64,000 nt of DNA from Streptomyces showdoensis (GTDB lineage Bacteria > Actinomycetota > Actinomycetes > Streptomycetales > Streptomycetaceae). Under the pieces are notes generated by a model, which worked only from the letters and a program-made list of their open reading frames with translations, was not told the origin of the DNA and did no database searches. The DNA lies in assembly GCF_039535475.1 (NCBI RefSeq), contig NZ_BAAAXG010000011.1:1-64000 (forward strand). Direction: 5' to 3'. Below, piece by piece: positions 1-7,372 of this stretch (position 1 is the first letter of the stretch; every line of letters begins with the position of its first letter). A program made the translations under genes and the position numbers.

Positions 1-836
1 CCGTCCCCGGCCTCCGGTCCCCCGCCCGCTGCGCGGCGGGAGAGTTCGGGCGGGACGTTTCATCGACACGCGGTAACGGCCGTTTCCCTCGCAGCGGGAT
101 GCACCACCAGGACGTCGTCGTCCGGGCCGTCCGTCCGTCTGGGCCGTCAGGGCCCCGCCGTGTCGACCGCACCCCGTAGCCGGGCGGCAGGTCCCAGTCG
201 ACCTCCACGTCGCCCAGCATGTACTCCTCGGGGAAGGCCCGCCCTCGAAACCGAGACCGAGCTGCTTGCGCACCGTGCTGTGCGCGCCGTCGCAGCCGAC
301 CAGGTACCGGCAGCGGAGCTCCTCCTCGGCCGGCGGCCCGCCAGTCCGGGTCGCGAGGAGCCGGGCGGTCACCCCGTCCGCGTCCTGCCCGAACGACACG
401 AGTTCCGTGCCCCGTTCGATCCGGGTCCCGAAGCCGGCCAGGAACTCCTCCAGGATCCGCTCCGTCTCGTACTGCCGGGAGCGCGGCGAAGCGGTACGGG
501 ACCTCGGGCGGCAGCACCAGCTCCAGGCGGGACCGCTCGACCCCGTCGACGTACAGGAGCTGCCCGCGCATCGGGACGGCCGCCTCCCACGCGGCCCGCG
601 CGCAGCCCATCCCGGTCCCAGACCTCCAGGGTGCGCGGCTGGATGCCGACCGCCTTGGCGTACGGGAGGCGGGCGGGCAGCCGCTCGACGATCCGCACGC
701 CGGCGCCGCGCCGGCGCAGCTCGGCGGGCCGCGGTGAGCCCGACCGGGCCCGCCCCGACGACAAGGACGTCCAGGACGCCACGGCCGTCCGCACCGGCCG
801 GGACCGGCCACTGAGGGTGTCACTGTCGCTGCGCAT
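1..836 (-). pseudogene. FAD-dependent aromatic monooxygenase (PheA/TfdB-like), frame-broken and cut by the window edge
   Basis: Pieced across frames, the minus strand encodes a group A flavin monooxygenase: an FAD-binding GxGxxG stretch (LVVGAGPVGLT) near 740-775, a block ending in GIQPRTLEVWDR near 600-680, and the second FAD motif LVGCDGAHSTVRKQLG near 250-310. No single frame carries these parts. At least five single-base indels are needed, for example near 728, 620, 475 and 225, and more toward position 60. A good ribosome binding site (GGAGG) precedes the ATG at 834-836. The family hydroxylates phenols or polyketide-like aromatics with NAD(P)H; the substrate is unknown. It is either a decayed gene or an intact gene obscured by sequence errors. 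The C-terminus lies beyond position 1. Confidence 0.75.
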
Positions 837-972
837 CGTCGGCGCCTCCTGACCCGGGCCCCTCCACCATCGTCCGGTGCCCGACCGGACGCCGCACCCG
901 CGCCGCCGCACCCGCGCCGCCGCACCCGCGGCGGAGCAGGCACCCGAGCCGCCCTCGGGCCGTGGCGCCGGC

Positions 973-1640
973 TCACTCCCGGAGGAGCACCTCGCGCCAG
1001 CGCGGCGACCGCGTGGTCCCCGGTGCTCGTCCAGCCATCGCACCGTCGCGTCCGTGTCGCCCCCGGCCAGCGCCGAGATGACCGCCCGGTGCTCGTGGAC
1101 GGCCACGTCCCGGTGCGCGTCCTCGACGTAGTAGAGCGAGCGGTACGCGTCGGTCGCGTCCCACAGGGTGGCGATCAGACGCACCAGGCGGGGCATTCCG
1201 GAGGCCTCGATCAGCGTGAAGTGGAAGCGCCGGTTGGCCTCCGCCATCGCGGCCACGTCCCCGGCCTCCGCGGCGCGCTCCACCTCGCGCTGGGCCTCCT
1301 CCAGGGCGTCGGGCAGGCCGTCGGGCAGCCGGTGGGCGGCCTCGCGCACGGCCTCCGTCTCCAGGAGCCGCCGGATCCGGTAGATCTCCTCCAGGTCCTC
1401 CAGGGACAACTCGGCCACGAAATAGCCCCGGTGGACGTGGTGCACGACCAGCCCCTCGGCCTCCAGCGCCTTCAGGGCCTCGCGCAGCGGGACCCGGCTC
1501 ACGTCGAGCCGCGCCGCCAGGGTCTCCTGCCGGATCGCTCCGCCCGGCCGCAACTCCCCGGAGGTGATGGCACGTCGCAGCTCCGCCAGGACGAACTGCT
1601 GGGCGGTCGGTGGCCGCCGTCTCTCCACCGCGCTGCTCAT
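973..1640 (-). CDS. GntR-family regulator, FCD (FadR/VanR-type) subfamily, two apparent 1-base insertions near the 3' end
   Basis: The N-terminal winged helix is clear (residues about 12-75, including the recognition segment LAARLDVSRVPLREALK). It is followed by an all-helical FCD ligand domain with the metal-site pattern of the family (NRRFHFTLIEA, later a conserved HEH). I start at the ATG at 1638-1640, nine bases after GAAAGG; an ATG 36 bases upstream lacks a site. The frame breaks near 1005-1015: removing one G from GGGG and one from TGGCGCG restores a normal ending DHAVAALREVLLRE and a protein of about 221 residues. It lies just downstream of the CoA-transferase on the same strand, so it probably controls the transferase and the divergent acyl-CoA dehydrogenase in response to an organic acid. 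Confidence 0.8.
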
Positions 1641-1758
1641 CGCCGGTGACCTTTCGCTCGGGGGTGTGCGCTCCATCTTGCTACGGGCCCCGGGACGCGG
1701 TGTCGAGCCTGTGGACGACGGCCTGTGGACGACCGGGGCGGCCGTGCTCCGGTGCCGG

Positions 1759-2973
1759 TCAGGCCTCGGGGCGCCCCAGTTCGGCCAGGAGCTCGTCGGT
1801 GTGCTCGCCCAGGCGCGGGGGAGCGGTGCGGTAGGCGGCGGGGGTCGCCCCGAGCGTGATCGGGTGGGCGACCTGCCCCGGGCCCGCGGCGGAGGCGGGG
1901 ACGCGCGGGGCGAGTCCCAGGCGGTCGGCGAGGGCGAAGGCCCCCGCGAGGTCGTTGATCGGGCCGCAGGGCACTCCGGCCTCGGTGAGCACCTCGAACC
2001 AGGCGTCGGCGGTGCGCCCCGCCAGCGGCCCGGAGAGCGCCTCGACCAGCTCCTCGCGGTGGGCGACCCGGGCGGTGTTGGCGGCGAACCGGGGGTCGTC
2101 GGCGAGCCCGGGATCCCCGATCCGCTCGCAGAGCACGCGGAACTGCCGGTCGTTGCCGACGGCCAGGACCAGCGGCCGGTCGCTCGCCTCGAACACCTCG
2201 TACGGGGCGATGCTCGGGTGCCGGTTGCCCATGGCGCGCGGGACGGCCCCGGTGGCGAGATGGGCGGCGGCCTGGTTGGTGAGCGCGGACAGCAGCGAGG
2301 TGAGCAGCGAGACCTCCACCCGCTGGCCCTCGCCGGTGCGCTCGCGGTGGCGCAGGGCGGCGAGGACGCCGAGGCCGGCGTGCAGGCCGGTGATCACGTC
2401 GACCAGGGCGACCCCGGCCTTGGTGCCGGCGCCGCCGGGTTCGCCGGTGACGCTCATGAGGCCGCCCATGGCCTGCACGAGCAGGTCGTAGCCGGGCAGG
2501 CGGGCGCCCTCCGCCGCGCCGAAGCCGGTCACCGAGCAGTAGACGAGCCCCGGGTTGGAGGCCCGCACCCGCTCGTAGCCGAGGCCGAGCCGGTCCATCG
2601 TGCCGGGGCGGAAGTTCTCCACGAGGACGTCCGCGCGGTCGACGATCGCGCGGGCCGTCGCGAGGTCGGCCGGGTCGGTCAGATCGAGGGTGACGGACCG
2701 CTTGTTGCGGTTCACGCCGAGGAAGTACGTGGCCTGCCCGTCGGCGAACGGAGGACCCCACGCGCGGGTGTCGTCGCCGGAGCCCGGCCGCTCGATCTTC
2801 ACGACCTCGGCGCCGAGGTCCGCGAGCAGCATCGTCATGTACGGCCCGGCGAGCACCCGGCCGAAGTCGGCGACGACGATCCCGGAAAGGGCGCCGGGAG
2901 GAAACGGCTCCGGCGCGTGCGGTGAATCCGGAGTCTCCGGCGCGTCCGGTGCTTCCGTGGGACCCATGGGCAC
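1759..2973 (-). CDS. Class III (CaiB/BaiF) CoA-transferase, probable glutarate-type
   Basis: The protein has about 404 residues, the normal family length. The N-terminal Rossmann-like signature (VVADFGRVLAGPYMTMLLAD, about residues 33-52) and EVVKIERPGSGDDTR are diagnostic, as is SVTGFGAAEGARLPGYDLL with the catalytic Asp region. The family moves CoA between a dicarboxylate such as succinate and an acceptor acid. The divergent neighbour is a glutaryl-CoA dehydrogenase, so glutarate activation with succinyl-CoA as donor is the best inference. The GTG at 2971-2973 sits seven bases after GGAGGA and is preferred; an ATG two codons later is possible. The divergent promoter region 2974-3131 carries a likely GntR operator. 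Confidence 0.86.
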   Translation of the reverse strand: MPMGPTEAPDAPETPDSPHAPEPFPPGALSGIVVADFGRVLAGPYMTMLLADLGAEVVKIERPGSGDDTRAWGPPFADGQATYFLGVNRNKRSVTLDLTDPADLATARAIVDRADVLVENFRPGTMDRLGLGYERVRASNPGLVYCSVTGFGAAEGARLPGYDLLVQAMGGLMSVTGEPGGAGTKAGVALVDVITGLHAGLGVLAALRHRERTGEGQRVEVSLLTSLLSALTNQAAAHLATGAVPRAMGNRHPSIAPYEVFEASDRPLVLAVGNDRQFRVLCERIGDPGLADDPRFAANTARVAHREELVEALSGPLAGRTADAWFEVLTEAGVPCGPINDLAGAFALADRLGLAPRVPASAAGPGQVAHPITLGATPAAYRTAPPRLGEHTDELLAELGRPEA

Positions 2974-3050
2974 TCCGCTCTCCTCCGTCGGGCGATCGGC
3001 GGCGATCGTCGGTGATCGGGATGTCCCCGGACCGTACGCAGCGGACAGGC

Positions 3051-3092
3051 GATATTCAAGACTGGATCCAATATCCAATCTGGGGCTAGGCT
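3051..3092. promoter_or_regulatory. Divergent promoter/operator of the CoA-transferase and glutaryl-CoA dehydrogenase genes
   Basis: GATATT (3051-3056) and AATATC (3070-3075) form an inverted repeat, and between them lies the perfect palindrome TGGATCCA (3063-3070). A -10-like TAGGCT sits at 3087-3092, 39 bases before the dehydrogenase start. This AT-richer patch stands out from its surroundings. It is the natural place for the adjacent FCD-type GntR repressor to act on both genes. The regulator assignment is inferred from position. Confidence 0.5.
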
Positions 3093-3131
3093 GCCGCACG
3101 CCGAGTTGCCACAGTCGCCAGGAGGCCGTCC

Positions 3132-4337
3132 GTGAAGTCGTCGCCGAAGCCGTCGCGTTCGTCCCAGTCCTCGCCCGTCCACCCGCTCGATCTGCTCGCG
3201 ATCGACGGGCTGCTGACCGACGAGGAGCGCGAGATCCGCCGCACCGTACGGGCCGCGGCGGACCGCGAGCTGCGCCCGCACGTGGCCGGCTGGTTCGAGC
3301 AGGGCGCGATCCCGGCCCGCGAGCTCGCCCGCACCCTCGGCGGCCTCGGCGTCCTCGGCATGCACCTGGAGGGCTACGGCTGCGCGGGCACGAACTCCGT
3401 CGCGTACGGCCTGGCCTGCATGGAGCTGGAGGCCGTCGACTCGGGCCTGCGTTCCCTCGTCTCCGTCCAGGGCTCGCTCGCCATGTACGCGATCTGGAAG
3501 TACGGCTCCGAGGAGCAGAAGCAGCGCTGGCTGCCCGGGATGGCGGCCGGCGAGTACATCGGCTGCTTCGGCCTCACCGAGCCCGACGCCGGCTCCGACC
3601 CCGGCGCCATGCGCACCAACGCCAAGCGGGACGGCTCGGACTGGGTGCTGAACGGCACCAAGATGTGGATCACCAACGGCTCCGTCGCCGACGTCGCCGT
3701 GGTGTGGGCCCGGACCGAGGAGGGCGTCCGCGGCTTCGTCGTCCCCACGGACACCCCCGGCTTCAGCGCCCCCGAGATCAAGCAGAAGCTGTCCCTGCGC
3801 GCCAGCGTCACCAGCGAGCTCGTCATGGACGACGTCCGGCTGCCCGCCGACGCGGTCCTGCCGGAGGCCCGCGGCCTGTCCGGCCCGCTCGGCTGCCTCA
3901 ACGAGGCCCGCTTCGGCATCGTCTTCGGCGCGCTCGGCGCGGCCCGCGACTGCCTGGAGACCGCGATCTCCTACGCCGCGGACCGCACCGTCTTCGCCCG
4001 CCCGCTCTCCTCGTACCAGCTGACCCAGGCGAAGCTCGCCGACATGTCCCTGGAGCTCGGCAAGGGCATGCTGCTCGCCCTGCACCTCGGCCGCCTGAAG
4101 GACGCGGGCGAACTGACCCCCGAGCAGATCAGCGTCGGCAAGCTCAACAACGTCCGCGAGGCCATCGCCGTCGCCCGCGAGTGCCGCACCATCCTGGGCG
4201 CCAACGGCATCACCCTGGAGTACCCGGTGCTGCGCCACGCCAACAACCTGGAGTCGGTCCTCACCTACGAGGGCACCAGCGAGGTGCACGCCCTGGTCAT
4301 CGGCAAGGCGCTCACCGGCGAGCAGGCCTTCCGCTGA
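3132..4337 (+). CDS. gcdH: Glutaryl-CoA dehydrogenase-type acyl-CoA dehydrogenase
   Basis: This 401-residue FAD enzyme would oxidise and decarboxylate glutaryl-CoA to crotonyl-CoA at the end of lysine/tryptophan or glutarate breakdown. The FAD/substrate motif FGLTEPDAGSDPGAMRT (about 145-161), the MWITNGS stretch and the C-terminal LTYEGTSEVHALVIGKAL are present; the Glu of YEGT is the catalytic base position. The block LNNVREAIAVARECRTILG is typical of the GCDH subgroup rather than short-chain dehydrogenases. The GTG start at 3132 follows GGAGG by six bases. Divergent transcription from the CoA-transferase supports a two-gene glutarate module. Substrate specificity is inferred. Confidence 0.85.
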   Translation: MKSSPKPSRSSQSSPVHPLDLLAIDGLLTDEEREIRRTVRAAADRELRPHVAGWFEQGAIPARELARTLGGLGVLGMHLEGYGCAGTNSVAYGLACMELEAVDSGLRSLVSVQGSLAMYAIWKYGSEEQKQRWLPGMAAGEYIGCFGLTEPDAGSDPGAMRTNAKRDGSDWVLNGTKMWITNGSVADVAVVWARTEEGVRGFVVPTDTPGFSAPEIKQKLSLRASVTSELVMDDVRLPADAVLPEARGLSGPLGCLNEARFGIVFGALGAARDCLETAISYAADRTVFARPLSSYQLTQAKLADMSLELGKGMLLALHLGRLKDAGELTPEQISVGKLNNVREAIAVARECRTILGANGITLEYPVLRHANNLESVLTYEGTSEVHALVIGKALTGEQAFR

Positions 4338-4354
4338 TCACCGGCCGGCCCGGC

Positions 4355-4376
4355 GGGGCCTGATCCGACGGGCCCC
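4355..4376. terminator. Stem-loop between convergent genes
   Basis: GGGGCC (4355-4360) pairs with GGCCCC (4371-4376) over a ten-base loop, between the stops of the glutaryl-CoA dehydrogenase (+) and the DUF1326 gene (-). It could stop transcription from both sides. There is no U-tract, as is usual in this kind of genome. Confidence 0.4.
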
Positions 4377-4400
4377 CCGACTCGGCGTGGGACGTCCGTC

Positions 4401-5060
4401 TCACCGCTGGTCGGGACCGGTCCAGTCGAAGGTGATGTGCTTGCTGGAGCGCCCTTCGCGGCTCCAGAGGAAGCCGTGGGCGTCGGCGCGGTCCGCCGTC
4501 GAGCGGCCCCAGGTCGCGACCTGGCCGGGGCCGGTCTCGGCGCCCGGCAGGTTGGTCGACTGGACGCGCGCGCCCTCCGGGGTCGTGGGTCCCGTGAGCG
4601 CGACCGCGCTCGCCTCGACCCGGCCCGGCACCACGGCCCGCCAGCTCGCGAGGTCGTCGGCGACCTCGATCTCGACGGGGGCGAACTCCATGCCGCGCAT
4701 CTCGGCGCCCATCATGCTCACCATCTCGGCGGGCCAGCTGCCCGCCTGCCCGCTGAAGATCATCTGAAGCGCCTCGCGCTGGGGGTCGTCGGCGCGTTCG
4801 TCGACGAAGACCGCGGCGTACGTGTCCGTGTGCTCGGCCCAGATGTTGCCGACGAACGAGCCCAGCATCAGCACGTTCAGCCCGTCCAGCGACACGTCGC
4901 CGTACCGGCCCTCGCGGATGTGCCAGGCCAGGATGCCGTCGCAGTCGCCGTGGGTGGGGAGCTGGGCGAAGGAGCAGGGGCAGGGCACGTTGCACTTGCA
5001 GGTGTCGAACCAGTCGCCCGCCGCGTGCCACCGGGGAACGGCCGCCGTCGTCTCGGACAT
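4401..5060 (-). CDS. DUF1326 domain protein (Cys-rich N-terminus)
   Basis: The 219-residue protein matches the DUF1326 family, whose function is not established. The N-terminus holds a dense cysteine cluster, DTCKCNVPCPCSF (residues about 21-33), followed by GDCDGILAWHI, which looks like a soft-metal or iron site. A second conserved block is MFSG-like (FSGQAGSWPAEMVSMMGAEMRGMEF), rich in Met. No signal peptide or membrane segment is visible. The ATG at 5058-5060 has GGAGGCAGGGAG in front. It is divergent from a DUF2182 membrane protein across 221 bases; these two families are often neighbours, so a joint membrane-metal role is inferred. Confidence 0.85.
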   Translation of the reverse strand: MSETTAAVPRWHAAGDWFDTCKCNVPCPCSFAQLPTHGDCDGILAWHIREGRYGDVSLDGLNVLMLGSFVGNIWAEHTDTYAAVFVDERADDPQREALQMIFSGQAGSWPAEMVSMMGAEMRGMEFAPVEIEVADDLASWRAVVPGRVEASAVALTGPTTPEGARVQSTNLPGAETGPGQVATWGRSTADRADAHGFLWSREGRSSKHITFDWTGPDQR

Positions 5061-5281
5061 CTCCCTGCCTCCTCGTGACCGTGCCGGGACGTCGGTCTCG
5101 GGAGGACGGCACAACCCCCGGGAACCATCGCCGGCCCACGCCCGGGTCGTACGGGGTATCCACTCCGATTGTCCCACCGCGGGGCCCGCCCGGAGACGAT
5201 GCCTGCCGCGTACACGCGTCCCCCCTGCGCCCCCGCCCGCCCCCCCGCGCAGAGGTGGACGGGCCGTGATGTGCTGGAAGG

Positions 5282-6124
5282 GTGCGCCTCGACCGGAAGG
5301 CCCTGTCACCCCCTCTGCGTCCGGCGAATCTGCTGTCGGCCCGGCAGCTCGCCCTCGCCTGGTCGCTGATGGCGGCGATCGCGGTCCTGGCCTGGGTGCT
5401 GGTGGTCGAGCAGGCCCGTGACATGGGGGTCGAGCCGGGCACCATGGGCATGGGCGTCGCGCCGTTCCTGCTGCTGTGGCTGGTCATGATGATCGCCATG
5501 ATGTTCCCGTCGGTGGCCCCGGTGGCCCTCACCTGGGCGCGGGCCATCGGGCGCCAGGCGCCCACGCGGGCCGTGCGGGCGGCCCGTACCGCCCAGTTCG
5601 TCAGCGGCTACCTGCTGGCCTGGACGGCCTTCGGCCTGGTCGCCTACGGGCTGCTCGCCGGAACGGGGGCCCTGGTGGACGCGCACCCGGGCGCCGGGCG
5701 CTGGATCGGTGCCGGGGCGTTCCTGGTCGCCGGGCTGTACCAGTTCGGCCCGTGGAAGGACCTCTGCCTGCGCCACTGCCGGAGCCCGATGGGCCAGCTC
5801 GTGCGCTACGCGGGCTTCCGGCCCCGCGCCCGCGATCTGCGGGTCGGGGCGCACCACGGGGCGTACTGCGTCGGCTGCTGCTGGGGGCTGATGGCCGTGC
5901 TCGTCCCGCTGGGCGTCATGAACGTCCTGGCGATGGCCGCGGTGGCCGTGGTCGTCTTCGTCGAGAAGCTCTGGCGGCTGGGCCCCGTCTTCGCCCAGGT
6001 CGTCGGGGCGGCCTTCCTCGTGCTCGCGGTACTGAGCCTCTTCCAGCCCTGGCTGCTGCCGGGCCTGATCCCGTCGCCGTCGCCCATGCCGGAGATGCTC
6101 CGGGGGCAGGCCCTCTCCTTGTAG
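5282..6124 (+). CDS. DUF2182 multi-pass membrane protein, putative metal-binding
   Basis: The 280-residue protein has about six hydrophobic helices. Family hallmarks are the Met-rich helix WLVMMIAMMFPSVAPVALTW (about residues 63-82), the loop KDLCLRHCRSPMG and the helix HHGAYCVGCCWGLMAVLVP, so Cys, His and Met are concentrated on and next to membrane segments. The role is unknown; a metal carrier or insertion factor is plausible. The GTG at 5282 is the first start in frame and directly follows GGAAGG, which is an unusually short spacing. It shares the 5061-5281 intergenic region with the DUF1326 gene. Confidence 0.82.
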   Translation: MRLDRKALSPPLRPANLLSARQLALAWSLMAAIAVLAWVLVVEQARDMGVEPGTMGMGVAPFLLLWLVMMIAMMFPSVAPVALTWARAIGRQAPTRAVRAARTAQFVSGYLLAWTAFGLVAYGLLAGTGALVDAHPGAGRWIGAGAFLVAGLYQFGPWKDLCLRHCRSPMGQLVRYAGFRPRARDLRVGAHHGAYCVGCCWGLMAVLVPLGVMNVLAMAAVAVVVFVEKLWRLGPVFAQVVGAAFLVLAVLSLFQPWLLPGLIPSPSPMPEMLRGQALSL

Positions 6125-6216
6125 CACCCCGCTGCCTCACGGCCGGGAGGCGGCGGTCTCGACTCTCTGGGATCGTTGCCGTGGAGCCCAGGCCGGGCAC
6201 AGAGCGAGGAGCCGCA

Positions 6217-6660
6217 ATGTCCGGAGAGTTCGAGGCCAGCGTCGAGGTCGACCGCCCGGTGGAGGAGGTCTTCGCCTACCTCGCCGACGGCCGCAACGAC
6301 CCCGAGTTCAGCCCCCGGGTCCTGGAGATCACGAAGACTCCGGACGGCCCGACCACGGTCGGGACGGTGTTCCGCAGCACCGTGAAGGACGCCGGGGTGA
6401 AGACCTCCCGCGAGTTCCGCATCACCGCTCTGGGAGCGCCGCGCACGATCCGCTGGAGCGAGCAGAGCAAGAACCTCATCACGGCCGAGGGCGGCTACGA
6501 CCTCGAACCGCTGCCGGACGGCCGCACCCGGGTCCGGATCTTCAACGTGCTCGAAGGCCACGGTCTCGGTCGCATCCTGCTCGGCCCGGCGCTTCGCGCG
6601 GCTCGCAAGGACGCTCCCGACTTCGCCCGCCGGATCAAGGCCGCCGTCGAGCGTTCCTGA
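6217..6660 (+). CDS. SRPBCC (START/Bet v 1-like) family protein
   Basis: The 147-residue protein is a single helix-grip domain. It begins with the usual strand FEASVEVDRPVEEVFAYLAD, continues with the VGTVFRS and TALGAPRTIRWSE strands, and ends with a long helix (RAARKDAPDFARRIKAAVE). Such proteins bind hydrophobic ligands or act as polyketide cyclases or toxin-like modules; nothing here fixes the ligand. AGGAG lies seven bases before the ATG. It is convergent with the FBP-domain gene. Confidence 0.8.
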   Translation: MSGEFEASVEVDRPVEEVFAYLADGRNDPEFSPRVLEITKTPDGPTTVGTVFRSTVKDAGVKTSREFRITALGAPRTIRWSEQSKNLITAEGGYDLEPLPDGRTRVRIFNVLEGHGLGRILLGPALRAARKDAPDFARRIKAAVERS

Positions 6661-6713
6661 CCCGGCACGGTCTCGGTCCCGGGCCGCCCGGTGCCGTGCG
6701 GCAGGGCCGACCG

Positions 6714-6762
6714 CCGGTCCGCGGGACCCGAGGACCGACGGTCGGCCGGACCCGCGGACCGG
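6714..6762. terminator. Long-armed inverted repeat, probable bidirectional terminator
   Basis: CCGGTCCGCGGG (6714-6725) and CCCGCGGACCGG (6751-6762) are perfect 12-base arms around a 25-base loop that itself holds a small hairpin (CCGACGGTCGG). It lies between the convergent SRPBCC and FBP genes. Confidence 0.6.
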
Positions 6763-6789
6763 AGGCCCGCCCGATCCGGAAGACGCGGC

Positions 6790-7293
6790 CTAGCCGGCCG
6801 TCACGCGGTCCACGAAGGCGTGCAGGTTGCCCATCATCCGGTCGAGCCGCTCCGGCACGCTCAGGGACTCCTCGTGCCGGAGGCCGCGCAGCCGGGGCTC
6901 GCGCTTGCCGCGCACGTAGAGGGGGCAGGCGAGGTCGGCGCAGACGTAGGTGCCGATCGTGTTGCCCTCGCGACCCCGGGTGCCCGCGAGCGGTGCGGCC
7001 AGCAGGGTGACGCCGGACGAGGCGTGCGCGGTCAGGCAGATCTGGCACATGCTGGACTTCACGGCGCTCGTGCGGCCCACCGCCGGCACCCGCAGGGTGA
7101 CGCCGACCGGGCCCTCCGGACGCGGGACGACGAGATGGGCGCGCAGCGGCGCGCCCGGGTCGACCCAGCCGAGGAAGTCGAGGTCGGACCAGGGGAGCTC
7201 GGCGAAGTCGAGCGGCGTCTTCATCCGGGCCGCGTCGCCCTTCGTGCAGTTCACGAAGGACGCACGGATCTGTTTGTCGGTCAGAGGTTCCAC
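6790..7293 (-). CDS. FBP (FusB-like, elongation factor G-binding) domain protein
   Basis: The 167-residue protein starts PLTDKQIRASFVNCTKGDA, the hallmark of actinobacterial FBP-domain proteins. It carries a treble-clef zinc motif: MCQICLTAH near residue 84 and CADLACPLYVRGK near residue 120, giving the four Cys positions. Relatives (FusB) bind elongation factor G and free stalled ribosomes, giving fusidic acid resistance; a ribosome-rescue role here is inferred. The GTG at 7291-7293 is chosen because the family starts there. It has no ribosome site but a TACGGT box ends six bases before it, which suggests a leaderless message; an ATG twelve codons upstream is possible. Confidence 0.78.
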   Translation of the reverse strand: MEPLTDKQIRASFVNCTKGDAARMKTPLDFAELPWSDLDFLGWVDPGAPLRAHLVVPRPEGPVGVTLRVPAVGRTSAVKSSMCQICLTAHASSGVTLLAAPLAGTRGREGNTIGTYVCADLACPLYVRGKREPRLRGLRHEESLSVPERLDRMMGNLHAFVDRVTAG

Positions 7294-7297
7294 CCTG

Positions 7298-7315
7298 GGA
7301 CCGTACACACGGTCC
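7298..7315. promoter_or_regulatory. Inverted repeat overlapping the FBP-gene promoter
   Basis: GGACCG (7298-7303) and CGGTCC (7310-7315) flank TACACA, covering the proposed -10 box of the FBP gene. It may be an operator; no regulator is identified. Confidence 0.3.
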
Positions 7316-7372
7316 GTCGCCCCGGGCATCCGATTATCGGGCTGCCGGGGCGCGCGGGGCGCGCCGGACGGC

